A stretch of DNA of 64,000 nt from Blasia pusilla. Its lineage: Eukaryota > Marchantiophyta > Marchantiopsida > Blasiales. Position numbers and translations under genes: made by a program. Under the pieces are notes generated by a model. It did no database searches, was not told where the DNA came from, and saw only the letters and a program-made list of their open reading frames with translations. This document shows, piece after piece, positions 12,594 to 24,960 of this stretch (its first letter is position 1; each line of letters opens with the position of its first letter). Location of the stretch: contig CM114275.1 of the NCBI GenBank assembly GCA_050084515.1, forward strand, positions 26,970,001 to 27,034,000, given 5' to 3'.

Positions 12594-15240
12594 CGTCGAC
12601 CCCTCACTCGCACCTTGTTCTCGTCCTAATACCTGACCACCTCCAGAGCCGGATCGCTCACTCTATCGCATCCATCTCTGAGCTATATTTGCTGCAGTTC
12701 CCCAAATCTCTGTTGCACAATCAGGAGTACCTCACTGCTTACGCCCCAACTCTATACTGCTTCGATTCTTCCTCCCATTATCCGTTACAACCCACTGAAA
12801 TCATCAACATCTTTACCGAATGCGGAGCGGAGCGTTGGATGTCTACTGCTGCGTGACAGGCTCTGGTGGAAAGGGAGCAGCGTTTTAAGTTCCGACTTTC
12901 TGCTGAACGAGAACCGTTACCAAAAGATGTGGCTTTTGATGTGGGCCCAGGGGCCAATCATCCAATCAGCGCCTAGATCCCAAGCTTGAAAGTAGCCACT
13001 GTGGCGGCCCCAAAAGGGCGATGTCTACTATGGCGTATAAATGTTGTACTATGGCTTGTTGCCATTTTCCTTTCGCATTCTTTTATAATTAAGTGCTTAA
13101 CTTAACAGTTTAGACATAAAAGGTGATGCGCCTTTCACCCGTGGATAGCACACTCAATACACTAGTTTTTATTATTTGTGTCGTCATTAATCTTTGAATG
13201 GCGACACGTGGCATTATCAGGAATTTAGGTGTACCGAGGCGTGGCATAAGCGGGCATTCAGATGGCATGAGAGACGTTTAGGGTTACGGGTCCTAACCAG
13301 TTGACTCTAAGTGCACATTACTAATTTTTATAATGGAAATGAAAATATTTAACAAATGAGAGTATAATGAAGAATTATTTTAAATAATATAATAATAGTT
13401 TTTTAATTTAATATTATAACATTTTATTATCTTTAATTATTTATGAAATAAATTAATCAATATTTCTCCATCTCTAGATTAATAAAATAAATTACTCCTT
13501 TTCGTTTCAGATTTATTTCAAAAAATATTTTTTATAAATCCTTCAAAAGGAATTTTTGAAATTTTAAATTAGAAATTTAAATGATTTTCATCCTTTTGAA
13601 GAAAAATTTTTTACTTTTTGGTTCTAATCTTTTCTCAATTTTTTTCCAAAATAATATAGAGTCTCCCTTCCAAAATTAACTTGAAATTGAAATTTTAAAA
13701 CAAAAATTAGCAAAATGTCACACGAGTAGCACCTCATTGGGTCGGTTGAAACTACGGAATTGTATGCATACTTCTGAATTGTCGCACGCTCTTGTTAATA
13801 CATCTATGCTTTATTGCTCACGCCAATCATCTCTTTTTCGCGTGTCGGAGAAGTCTACTTTGGACCTTGTTTAGTCCCTGCTGCCTCTCCCTCAAGTTCA
13901 AACAGCAAAATTATCAAGCTTAAAAGCAGCTCCTCGCCAAATCCATCTTGTTTGTTAAGGCCATCTCTCCCTGTGGCCCTTCTTTCATAAAGATGTTTGC
14001 GGACATGGCTTATTCCCACGCATGAGTGTTGTAGGGAGGGGTTCCTAAAAATTTGAAAGAAATAATTTAATTTTTAAAAAGGAAAATTCAACTGAATATG
14101 GAACAAACTCACAATTTCTTCCTAAGGATTGCATTTTAAATTTCTATTTTTTTAAACTGATATAATTCCTAAAAACTCTTTTCTATTCGAGTTTTGGCTC
14201 AGTATAGGCAAAATTAAAAAGTTGAAAGGCTTCACACGTGGCATTCATTGGGAGCCTTTTAGTCATGGCTAACACCCTTAATAGTATGATGATAGGAACA
14301 ATATATTTAAGGCCCCTACAAGAAGTGCACTCCAAATGCAAAGCTTGCACAATGCAAGTTATTCTAAACCGTTTTTGTGTCTTAGGATCGGAATTTTTAA
14401 CAGTACGATGCTAACATCCGTGTTAGTATTATTTTTTCATTAATACGGAATAGACTAGCTTCTTTAGCGGTGTTGGGAATGTTTTACCCGTTTTCCAAGT
14501 TAAAGATTTCCCCGTGTTACTCCCCGATTGTTGGGAATGTTTTACCCGTCTCTGAACCCTGCCAAGTTAAAGATTTCCCCATGTTACTCTTGACTATTTA
14601 GTGTATTTGTATTTCCGAACTCCCTTACGAAACTCAAAACCCTGAAAAGGGTCTGCATACTGGTTGCCAAAAAAAATCAAAATTTCAAACAAAGACCTCA
14701 AGACACATAGCCTATTCAAAGAATTAAACAAAATGGAGAGGAATGAACTAAATTTAACATTCTACAATACAAGAATTTAACATTATGTTAAGCATAAAAA
14801 ATATTTAATATGATTTAATACATATTACTACTCCATTACACATGTGTTACGATCAACCAAACACAACATAATAAGAGACCAACCAACATAGATTATGGTC
14901 AACCAAACACGAGATAAGAAAGTAATCTTGCAAACCTGTCATCCAATGCAAGGCAAGGTAAACGTAGGAGTTTTAGGTTTGAAATTGAGCCTTACAGCTA
15001 CTTACATGAGATCTAACCCTACAAAAAAAATAACAAATGTGGACTACAATATAGAGGCAACTAAATAGTGGGGAGGTAGTGAAGATACATACCCGTAATT
15101 GAGCATGGGAGAAGAGAGCAACTATGGCGGCATTTACTTTCCTAACCTATCAAATCGATTAAATGTAGTGGATATATTTATCGTGAGTATACACATTGTT
15201 ACACAATCCACGTCTACATAACACACAAAATAGACTCATA
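12594..15240. other. AT-rich intergenic region including the mutase promoter
   Basis: The first few hundred bases upstream of the mutase start should hold its 5' untranslated region and promoter. I could not identify a TATA box with confidence. From about 13320 to 14200 the sequence is very AT-rich with long A and T runs and no frames. A short tandem duplication lies at 14471-14589. No RNA gene was seen. Confidence 0.4.
14471..14589. repeat. Tandem duplication, two copies of about 55-60 bp
   Basis: Copy one (14471-14522) and copy two (14530-14589) both begin 'tgttgggaatgttttacccg' and both contain 'ccaagttaaagatttcccc' followed by 'tgttactc'. Copy two carries a small insertion ('tctgaaccctg'). 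It looks like a local slippage or replication duplication in non-coding DNA. Confidence 0.85.
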
Positions 15241-15315
15241 CCGTCAGACCTCGCCATCGAAGTCTAACCAATATGGCTCTCCATAGCCAACAAGCCCAAA
15301 TAGGCTAATGTGTGC

Positions 15316-16640
15316 CATCATGGCACCAACTCCTCATCACTCTCTCCACACCATCCAGCTCTATTTGCATCTCGCTTACTGGGGCTTGGGTTACGACTCA
15401 ACCCATCTATATCTTGGTTGAGCATTCCAGGTCTATGCACCACTTGGGAAATCATACTTCTACAACAATAGAGTCCACCTTGCAAGCTTTTCTGTAACCT
15501 TGTTGGACTCCATCAACCACTTATGAGGTTGATGATCATTGATAATGGTAAAGGGATTTCCGAATAAATAACATCTGAAATGCGCTATAACCCACATTGC
15601 AGCCAAACACTCATCCTCATACGAGCTATACTTTGCCTCTGCAACGTTGTTCGAGCGACTAGCATAAGCCACCACAAACTCTCTACCCTCGTCGTTATGT
15701 TGGTGAGCACGGCTCCAAGCCCCAATATGCCAACATGCTTCAATATGTATGAAATTGGAAAGGACGTCCCTTGATAGGTCTCCTTAGTATGGTACGGACG
15801 TCAACCTATCCTTGAGCAACTAAAATGCTCTCATGCTCATCCCTCCAGTGCCACTCATGATCCACCTTGGTAAAAAAGGTTAGTAGCTTCGCAATTGCAT
15901 TGAAACCCTTGACGTACCGTTGATAGAAGATTGCCAATTCCATGAATAAACGAACTCGACTCACATTCATAGGGCGTGGAATCCGTGAAGTAGCCTCTGC
16001 CTTTATCTGCTGCACACCAAGGCCACCTAGGTATATTGTATGACTTAGGTACTCAATCTGGTCGTAGAAGAACTTGCACTTTTATGGATGTAGCTTTCGC
16101 CCTTGCAACTGTAATTGTCAAAACACGTCCTCCACATGTCGCTCATGCTCCTCAACCATGGCCCTAAATATTACGATGTCATCAATATAACACCTAGCAA
16201 AATCCAGACTTGGCAAGATCCTATCCATGACCCTAGGTCTCTGAAACTCTGTCGGGGCGTTCTTTAACCTAAATGGTAAGAACTGCCACTGGTATAAACA
16301 ATCCTTCCCATGAGAATCGATGCCCCAAAATGTCGTCTTCTACCTATCTTCCAATTTGATAGGCAATTGATGGTATCCGGCTTGAAGATCCAATGAACTA
16401 AAAATCTTTGCATGTCCAATAGCATCAAAGATCTCCTTAGGAGTGAGCATAGCATACATGTCAAACTTTGTCTTCTGATTGATAGATTGATAGTCTTCAT
16501 ACATCCACTTGTCCATGCACATCCTTCTTGGCGGGCATGATAGTGGCGGATAAATAATCTCCATGCGACATCTCCACTAGTCTTGTGCCAACCAATTAAG
16601 TCTTGGCTCCTACTTTGAATCAAAGCCCTCTCCATATCAT
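15316..16640 (-). pseudogene. Reverse transcriptase and RNase H relic of the antisense gypsy copy
   Basis: Minus-strand frames contain the reverse transcriptase segments AIGHAKIFSSLDLQAGYHQLPI (about 16453-16388), a YKDDIVIF-like region near 16190 read through 'caatataacacctagc', and an RNase H segment with AYASRSN, SYEDECLAAMWV and INDHQPHKWLMES (15675-15520). Each matches the better copy at 41853-43080 in order. Several frameshifts and stops separate the blocks, so no product is possible. Confidence 0.8.
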
Positions 16641-17617
16641 AGTACCTAGGGTCATCGGAAGATCAGCGTGTCGCTAGACAACTCAATGTGGATCCCTAGA
16701 CCCTTCAACGTACCCAAATCGTGCATGCTAAATGCAAAACAACTCCTATAACTCCTAAGGAACATATGTATTTGGCGCTCCTCTCCTCTTGTCAACTTAG
16801 GGCCCATATCAGGCTCTTGAGTCTCCATCGTGATTATGGTAGGACTCTCAGGCATGGATATCGGTGGTTGCTATGGTGCAACCCCATCTCGGACAATAGG
16901 ACTCAACTGCTCCCTTGCATCCAATTGCAAACTCTCATATCCTCCACGTGTAGCACTCGGCGCCATGCTCGATGTTGTGGCTATCATCTTTCGGCGTACC
17001 TGCAAAACATCCCAAGAAGTCCAAGGATTTCTCTCTTGATCACCCTTGATGTGTCAATCTCCTCGAGTCTCGCTCCCTTCCACTACCTCAACCGTCTTTA
17101 TATGCATGGGACTCACCAATGCAACAACTATGACTTGTCGCAACCTCATCTGAAGCGGCTCAACTACTCTTAAGCTGATGATCCATGTCAAATAGTTTAG
17201 GTCCATCGTCTGACCTAAGATATGATGTCATGATGCCTTTGATAGTGAAGGTACTACCATCACTCATGTAGGAAACCCTATCGCTCGCTCTCGCTCATCG
17301 GCGTTGGGCTCCACCAACAAATGTACTTTGTCATCCCAAACCAAGCAAGGTCCAACCTCATTATATGCATTGGAAATAAGAAAACTCAAAAAGGTGGGAA
17401 AGATTGCCTGTGGCAAGCCAATCATGTTGACCATAGTTAATGACGGTCGATCATCGTACCTCATTGCCTATGATTGACGATCTAGATCTAGAATGGAATC
17501 CACCAACAAATAGGAGGTATGCTCCACTCTCACATATGCCTTTGCAACACCTCATTTGGCACCAAGTTGGTCCACCATAGAAGCAAGCAATGTGCTCGTG
17601 AACCTGCACTCGCCGCA

Positions 17618-19554
17618 TGTCACGACCCTCATAACCAAACGAGCGCCAAGCGGAACATCCGAACTCTAGCGAGCTCAATCAAGGATGATTTGCACTTTGG
17701 AATTAGAGAAACACAAGTGTGAGTCGCAAGCGCACCGAGTGTTCCAAGTATTTCGTGCTTTTATGGTCACAACTAAGAAATCGGAACCAAACGCAGAACC
17801 CAGACTTAAGCGAAGTCAAGTCTCGGAAGGAGACGTGGCCAAGGGGTGAGAAGCGGACTTGAGGCGCACTTAGCGTTTGGAGTTTCTGATTGTAATTTTG
17901 ACCATAACTTTTAGTTCCAAGATGCGTTTGGGACAAATAAAGTAGCATTGGAAAGCTTGTGTAGAGTTGGTTCCAATGTACTAAAGATCTTGGCAAACAC
18001 TTTAGCAAAAGCCAAGATATAGGCCAAAACCAACTATATGGGGAGTTGGGTTGAGGGCCAAAAAGAGGGGCCCAGGTGCTCCTCCCCAAAGGTAGGGGGA
18101 CCCCGGGAATCCCCAGAAGTACTAGTAAAGAGGAAGGTCTCCAAGGATGCTTGGGACTCGAACCCTACTTTTGTCGTGCGCCTACTCTCCTTGAACGTTA
18201 ATCTTGTTTGTTGCGGAAGCGTGCGTTCAGTAGGTCACGCTCTCAACGCTGATCTGCATCCAAACACGCACTTCGGTTAGTCGGGTCTTGGATCAATCAG
18301 CGGGATTACTTTCCGAGTTCTCGTCTCGGACTCTCTCTTCAAGCTCAACCTTCCTAGTTTCGCGGTTTCCAACACGGGCAAGTCTCGAAAGACTTGGGAC
18401 AGACTTTCAGTCGGTTCGGGAAACGAAAGCGGCGTTTCGCGCCTAGCGGTTCCAATGTCCGATGAACATCCAATGAGTTCCTCACCAAGACTCGCACGAA
18501 GTGAATCTCGGGTTGGAATCCAAGTGTGGCGCATACAAAGTCCACTCCCTTGGATCGGTTTGGGTTTTGGGTTTCGCGCCAAACTCCCGTTTCATCCCGT
18601 GCCTCTGAAACGCCGTTTGGCGCCCAAAGTGGGGTTTCGTTTCCCGAGACATCTCAGAGAAGGTACTCCCCTTACTAGTTCTTCTGGGGATCTCCGGGGG
18701 ACCCCCTACATTTAGGGAAAGACACCCGGGCCCCTCCAATTGGCCCTCAACCCGATTGCTCTCTGAATCATTTTCGGCCAATATCTCAGCCTGTACTTAT
18801 GCGTTTGCTGAGATCTTTAGTGCATTGGAAGCGTCTTGAGATCAGCTTTCCAACACGCCCTTACTTGTCCCAAACGCATCTCGGAGCTCAACGTTATGGT
18901 CCTAAACACAGTCAGATTCTCCCAAACGCTAGTCATGTTCCAAACTGGTTCTCACCTCTTTGGCAACCAACCTCCAAGACTCAACTCATCTCAAGTCTCG
19001 GCTCGCGTTTGGTCTAGGTTTCCTGGTCGCGACCATTAACGCATGAAACGCACAACTCTGTTCCGCGTTTCGTCTCTTAGACTTTTCCAAGAGACTCTTC
19101 CAAACGCCTCTCCAAAGCGCAAACCTCGTGGCGTGAGTTCCTTTGAGTTCTGATGTTTCGCTTGGCGCGTATTTGGTGTTGTTTGGTTATGAGGGTCGCG
19201 ACAACTTTGGGCGTCGCGGGGCGACTCAAGGGCACGGAATGGATCGAGAGTTTTGGCGTTGGGATTCGAAACACGAACCAAGTCCAATAGAGTGGATTTT
19301 GGAGGTCCCTATCGGATTCCAACTTGGGAATCATATTTTTGAGTCTCGGCTGGGGACTCATACAAGGTTTGTTGGACAATTGGGACTACTAGGCGCGCAA
19401 ACGTCGTTTTAAGGTGTCTGGACTAACCAGAAAGTCTGTCCCGAGTCTCGGAAGACTTGTCGGTGTTGGGAACCTAGGAATGATTGGGGTTGAGCTTGAT
19501 GAGGTGCCAGGTGCTTGACTAAGATTGACGTTCGAGGAGAGTAAGCGCACCACA
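17618..19554 (+). repeat. Solo LTR inserted in the antisense methyltransferase relic, itself interrupted
   Basis: The repeat starts TGTCACGACC at 17618 and ends GCGCACCACA at 19554. Removing the nested inner LTR and one TSD copy leaves about 900 bp in plus orientation. It is flanked by CCGCA (17613-17617) and TCGGA (19555-19559), which look like the two diverged copies of a 5-bp target duplication: the uninterrupted methyltransferase copy near 40870 reads through this point with a single copy. No coding capacity and no internal region, so it is a solo LTR or a non-autonomous LTR unit of an unnamed family. Confidence 0.75.
18172..19203 (-). repeat. Inner solo LTR with perfect 5-bp target duplication (ACTTT)
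   Basis: This 1,032-bp unit is a reverse-orientation copy of the same LTR family as its host. On the minus strand it begins TGTCGCGACCCTC (19203 downward) and ends GGCGCACGACA (18172). It is flanked by ACTTT at 18167-18171 and ACTTT at 19204-19208, a perfect 5-bp duplication typical of LTR-retrotransposon integration. The outer LTR resumes exactly after it. Inner and outer LTRs lie head to head and would fold back on each other. Confidence 0.85.
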
Positions 19555-20112
19555 TCGGATCCAACAACAGTATTGGGCCGATCCAAGCACGCACATGATG
19601 TGCACTCGTCGAATCGCCCAAAATCGGCACATTCTCTAGAATGTAAGCTCGAGAATCAATGGGACTGATGCTTGTGCAAATATATGTTGCAAGATCCTCA
19701 TTATCTCTTAAAACAACCTAGATTGAGTGTCAACCAACCCGCTACTTCATCCAACACTTGACTAGCCCTAACATGGCCAACCAGAAATGACCAAATTGAT
19801 GGTCCCTACCCGCTCCAATACCTGGCCACCCACCAATGAAATGTCCCTTGGTAGGGAACGCTGGTAACCCTGTATGGCAGACGTAGCCAACAAGTCAGGA
19901 AAATTGAGGCATAATTACACCACATATCAAAGTGAAACGCACTTCCCAATCTCATCAAGCTCCACATATATATACTATTGTACACACACTTCTACTTGCA
20001 AAACAACACCAACCCATTGTTGATATCTCCAAAGAGATCCAACACCCAAATATCCTCGCCAAGGATGCGCCAAAAAATGGGCATGGTGTCCAAGGGTGTC
20101 ATAGTAGCACTC

Positions 20113-20370
20113 TTAAATATCTAGAGTCCCTCTGACCTGCCACACTTGGGTGCAAATGTCTCGTTCCTCTCCTCCACAAAATGATGCGACTGCCATAACA
20201 CTCCTCTCCATAGAAATTTGAGACGTGGGTGTGTCCTCTATATGGACATGCCCCTCAATCAAATCATTCGGCCAATTGATGGTGCTTTTGAATGTAGCTA
20301 ATGTTGTCATCTCTCTTGGCCATCGCTTGATCACTCCATCCGCGAACAAACCGTTAACGAGGTTAGTCAT
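20113..20370 (-). pseudogene. Protease-to-methyltransferase linker, antisense copy
   Basis: An 85-residue minus-strand frame reads EMTTLATFKSTINWPNDL, then IEGHVH, then SMERSVM. It aligns without gaps to the segment before the methyltransferase in the other copy (EMATLTAFSSAITWPSDL, IEGHVH, SMERIVM; about 40061-40177). This fixes the order and orientation of the antisense element. Confidence 0.8.
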
Positions 20371-21832
20371 CCATCACCTTATTGCCATTATGGTCTGTAA
20401 GACGCTGACTCCTTCCAATAATCTAGTGTAAACACCATCGGGTATAGAACTAATCCTCCAACCAAGACTTCACATGACTTAGCATCAGCCACTATTACCT
20501 TGGCTCGCACCATAGACTCATCTAATGGATGTCCGGGTCGAACCTCAACTCTGAACATCCTACACATATTTATGTTCCCTAAACCACGTGCATCAATGAT
20601 GCCCTCAACATCTGCACGAAACCCAATATCCCCAAATAACTACCCAATACTCAAAAAATCCTCACATGTGTAGGGCAATAGACTAGAATGGGTAACCTAA
20701 ATAAATATCGGTGTTGCTCCTCAGAAACTACAAATCTCCACCCCAACTTGGTCGTGAAGACAAACTCCTCCATTTAGCAAGTTGTACTCCCCTAGTACCA
20801 ATGATGCTTAAACCTCATCGTTGTGCAATGTGGGTACAACTTTACGGTGCTGCACTTGCAACACAAAATGGCTACAAATGGCACGACACTCGGTGGCATA
20901 CCCTTCTCTATCAGCAACACACGCTTTGCTCCTCAGTAATGGTGCGGCTCTGTGATCGAGACGATGCGGTGCGGTCATGAACGGTACGGCGCGGAAATCA
21001 ACGGCGCGTTGCGGAAACGGGCGTCACGATATGGTATTCAATCATCATCAAGCGGTTATAACTCACAAAGCATAGCAAAGAGGGACAAAAACCTTGACCC
21101 TATGAATCAAAAGATCACATTATCAAAGTCGGGGAGGACGCAAGTGGCTACGGCGCGGACGGACTTAACCAAGTCTAGTAGATGCAGTGGCGAAGACGGT
21201 AGATGGCCAGAATTGTAGACGGAAATAACAACGGATTGTGATGGTGATTGCGATGGCGGCGGCTACAATTTCACGGTTTTAAGTTTTTACCCAAAATGTT
21301 TTTTTTTTGAAATTGTAACAACGGCTATGATAGCTTGCAAGATCAACCATGACTTTGTGCTCCTATCTCATAATCATGTATTGTTTCTTCACAGCGTGCA
21401 TAGCTTCCCAACCTACAATGGTGTCAATTTTTTTTTCCATTCAACCTTCCAACAAAAATTGATAGGGATTGTTGTGCAATCCTTTAATCTTCACTCCTAC
21501 ACAAATTTAGGCAACGCTCCCGCGTTGATTACTCCCCAAAAAAATTTCAAACCTGTGAAAACACAAACCAAAGAGCTATGTAGTGCTCTTGAGAACACTG
21601 GTGTAGAGCAATCTGCCCCCATACTCAATTCCTAATGAAAAGTGGGCAGGGCTTCTGCGCGCCAATCTCTCATACAAGAAATCAACAAAGAAATGATATC
21701 AAATGAATAACTCTTGCTCCCATGAGCACTCCCATGAGCCATGAAGTGGGAAACACGGTCCCCAACCTGCAACCACAACAAGATACCAACAAGCTCCCGC
21801 ATTGTAGCTCTCTATCTAGCTCGTTCTCTCTT

Positions 21833-22337
21833 TGTAAATCAAGTGACTCTCTCACACAATCTCTCCATGGTGCACACAAATATCTCTCGCATGTTAAAAC
21901 AAACCCACTCTCCTAGTGAGAGACTTGGGTTACACACACGAGGCAAGGAAGACCATAGTTCTGCCGCCTCATGCCAAAAGGTTCAACAAAGAGAGAATGA
22001 GCTCTCAAACTCTTTCTTTTTGAGGTATATCTCCTTCCCTCTCTCAAGTTCTCTCCACGGTAACCTATGCTCGCAAGTCACCTCCTTGGTTCTTGACTTG
22101 CTGTAGCGGGTTAAGGGCCACTTCCCAAAGCAGAGATTCAAAGATACTAAAAATGGAAACTTATTCAAAATATTCAGTTTCTCTATATGGCACCAAATGA
22201 GCCGAAACAAAGGGAAAACCTACTCTCTCAAGTTACCCGTGGCCTCGCTAGGTTATCCTTGACCTCTTGAGGCTGTCCTTCACTACCTACAAGGATCTCT
22301 ACTAGATCTCGTCGATCTATCCTAAAATACGTGACAG
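21833..22337 (-). repeat. 5' LTR of the antisense gypsy copy
   Basis: On the minus strand this runs from TGTCACGT (22337) to TTTACA (21833), about 505 bp, and aligns with the LTRs at 36735-37281 and 45047-45564. Shared landmarks are the TAGGATAGATCGA block, the 'tggctcatttgg' block, the palindromic-looking 'gagagagctt' stretch and the 'gggttacac' block. Directly after its end the sequence reads 'aagagagaac', like the plus-strand copy ('aagagaaac'). Confidence 0.85.
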
Positions 22338-24300
22338 AGCCTTGCTTCCTTTCTCAACCGCGCCTATACGACCTGTTCAGCTTTTACCCCGCTCATACCC
22401 AACTAAGATTTTTACGGTGAGCTATGGCACAACTCCCTATTAGCAAGAAGCACCTCACCATATTTCCTTAAGCTAGGGTTAATCTCTAATGCACCTCATT
22501 GCTTAACCCTAGCTGCCCTTTACTTAACAACCCTCTTGTCGGCCGCAAGCCCTACATGATTGATTTTCTCTCTTGACATTCTCGACATGTGCCGCTATTT
22601 GTGTTGACACTATACTCTTCTGCTCTCCCTTGTCAACCTGCACCAACAAAATTTGAGAAAAATGGGCAACGCTCCCTTGCATGGTCTTTTGAACAGAAAC
22701 TGGCCAAACAACCACACACACGTGTCTTCAAGGGCTCCCCATCAAGGCAACTCGCTTGCCTACCAGCACACGATGAATTTCCCCTTCCCCCTTGCATCTT
22801 TCTCATGTACATAACAAAAGGAAAAATGGTTCATCCGGCCTAAAACTCCACTCTTGAATCTACTTCGGCATATTGAGCCTCATCCACCCTCCGTTATGAG
22901 GGCATCCGGACACTAGCACCCTAGTTCCTACCTCACACGAGCAAGAGAGATGCTCCTACCGCCCAACATGAGAAAGATGGCTTGAGAAAGTCATCTTCCT
23001 CCCTTATATAGCCTTGGGAAGAGCCCTTTTGGCTCTTCCTCTAAAAACCTCCAACCCACCAATAACCTACGTGCACAAGTTACAGGTTGGCTCCTGACGT
23101 GATCAACAAGTCATCGAATGATAAAGACCAAAAATAGGAGAATCGCCAAAAATGATGTTCTTGACACAAGGGATCTGACATCAACTTCATCTTACACCTC
23201 AAGACGAAGTTACATCCAACATTCTGCTGACTCGCTATGCCGTTGACGTGGTCGAACTCTACCTATCGGTTGACTAAGATGTGACACCTTGTTGTTCTTG
23301 CATGTTGTTCCTATGGAGAGGATCATGCGTAGAGTTGTGGTGAGAGAGTATGTAATGTACCTTGAGTCCTTTATTACCTTTGTTGGTGGATAATTATAAC
23401 ATGCATGTTTCATATGCATATGGCATTAGCATTACGAGGACTTTCTTGACTACTCACGTGCTAATTGATCTAGTGTAGACCTTGTAATATGCGCTCAGCT
23501 TATAATTAGGGTTTAAAAATGGTTTTTTTCTACCTAGGCCATTTAAATATTTTCGAGCTTCATAATAGGTCAATACCATTTAGGTACTAACCAAGTTAAT
23601 AGTTGAGAAAATATCCACTTTATTATAAAAAAAACCTCAAAGGAGGATAAGTAAAGGTTATAAATCTCGAGAAATGAAGGAGTCAAAACTGCATTACGGA
23701 ATGCAAAAAAATGACAAACAAGCCAACACAAAAAACCAACTCAATGAGCTACATGATTAATAGCTTGAAACATATATGACAAGAACCCTAATGGTTTGTC
23801 ACACGTGACGAGGTGAGTGATCCCCAACAACTCCGACTTGATGACTCAACGTCAAAGCTTGTATAAGCTGCAAGGCCACCGAAATGTATTGTCGAAAGTA
23901 AGCATGACTATGAGGAGGGAAAAATAAATAGTTTAGTTTGCCAAATGATATACTAAGGACATCTATCAACTTGCATAAAATGCAGAAAAAGTAGAAATAC
24001 AATAATGAAGGACACATGTAGATGAGGATTGGTGCATTCATTGGCATCGACTTGTAAAATTTGCTATTGCACCACACCGCACAAGGATGGGATTATGATT
24101 TGTCAATTGCCTCATCAAATACGTTTCTTGAAATTCATCTATTTGCTCTCATAATTTCTCTTACCCATACACCTAACGGACGTTGAAACCTTCACATCAT
24201 CCACGCATTGCACGTTCCCTAAGATATGATAAATAAATAAAATATAGATTACATGCGCATGGGCTTAAGTCATGGATATGGAGTCATGGAGAGTCGATCC
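22338..24300. other. Gene-free stretch between the gypsy relic and the GC-rich island
   Basis: No coding region or RNA gene recognised. A few C/T-rich blocks near 22550-22850 and 23160-23290 resemble text at 2700-3650 and 4020-4100, suggesting shared decayed repeats, but the similarity is weak. From 23470 onward it is AT-rich without frames. Confidence 0.35.
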
Positions 24301-24319
24301 TCACCATGGCCTAACGCAT

Positions 24320-24960
24320 TTGGTATCCGTCGCGCGAACTGCGATTCAGTTCGTCTCCTCTCCTCTCCTGTGCTCGGCTCTTACTCCTCCTCAGCTCACG
24401 TCTTCTCTATGTTGTCTGGAGTCGCGCGCGCTCTTGGACCTCCGCCGCCCCCATGGAGCAACAGTTTTCACGCTTGGTCGTCGGACGGTCCAGTTCCGTA
24501 GGTTTTGGATGTCACCCGCTGCGGCAGAGGTTTGGAGGAGGAGGAGGAGGAGGAGGTTCAGAGGGTACGCGACTCCTCGCGAGAAGGGCGGGAGCCGGTG
24601 GGAGGTCGGGCTCCGGGGTGTTTGACAAGCTGTAGGATGGACTGCCTTGTCTAACGCGCAGATGGATGTGACATGTACATGGCTTTGATCTGCAAGTGAA
24701 GTGTGTGGATTTGCTGATGGTTGTGGATTCTTGGGACGGCCATTTTGACAAGCTGTGGCTTAGCGGCTTTTTTTCCCTTCTTCGGTGCAGCGTTCGTGTA
24801 GGAGGTCTATGGCAGGGGCTAAGTCTCGGTGTGCCGAAATTGGCGCATGCGTCTGGGAGTTTCGGGGCTGAGTGGTTGCCGCCGACTAGCAATTGGCCTC
24901 CGGCTGTGGAGGGCCGGATTTCCGTCTTGATCGCGGCAGCTAAGGTTGTTATTGGAGAGT
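24320..24960. other. GC-rich island with pyrimidine-rich start, possible promoter or first exon
   Basis: This block is far richer in G+C than its surroundings. It contains a 'ctcctctcctctcctgtgctc' pyrimidine run (near 24354), a CGCGCG stretch (24424) and a (GGA)n run near 24534-24556. Open frames exist on both strands (for example 24453-24635, with a Gly-rich run), but I recognise none of them. It lies about 1.7 kb upstream of the first certain ALG5 exon on the same strand, so it could hold that gene's transcription start and 5' untranslated region, or belong to an unrelated gene. Confidence 0.35.

Larger units (their letters stand above)
17240..20110 (-). pseudogene. DNA methyltransferase (C5-cytosine) relic of the antisense copy, split by nested LTRs
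   Basis: Read on the minus strand, this is colinear with the methyltransferase domain at 40378-41340. The motif IV core TGG-CCA-TGT (Trp-Pro-Cys, catalytic Cys codon at 19773-19771) is still present, but the next codon, CAG in the other copy, is TAG. The motif VI region (ILENVPI-like) lies at about 19650-19615. Motif VIII and the LTR-split segment are at 17617-17540. The motif IX/X region with LVEPNADERERAIGFPT is at 17320-17264. Two nested LTRs (17618-19554) sit between motifs VI and VIII. Non-functional. Confidence 0.8.
15240..22337 (-). mobile_element. Old antisense copy of the DNMT-carrying Ty3/gypsy element, 3' part missing
   Basis: The copy at 36735-45564 can be followed here in reverse order. 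From right to left: LTR (22337-21833), gag/protease region (about 21800-20400), pre-DNMT linker (20370-20113), DNA methyltransferase (about 20100-17240, interrupted by nested LTRs 17618-19554), linker (16855-16640), reverse transcriptase (16640-15800) and RNase H (15780-15316). Similarity stops near 15240, so integrase, PHD finger and 3' LTR are absent. The many stops and indels make it older than the plus-strand copy. It shows that the methyltransferase is a stable part of this family and not a one-off capture in a single copy. Confidence 0.85.

Noticed and set aside
17703-18781. Several 80-128 codon frames on both strands
   Set aside because: They lie in the nested non-coding LTRs, are not conserved between LTR copies, and appear only because the repeat is relatively GC-rich.
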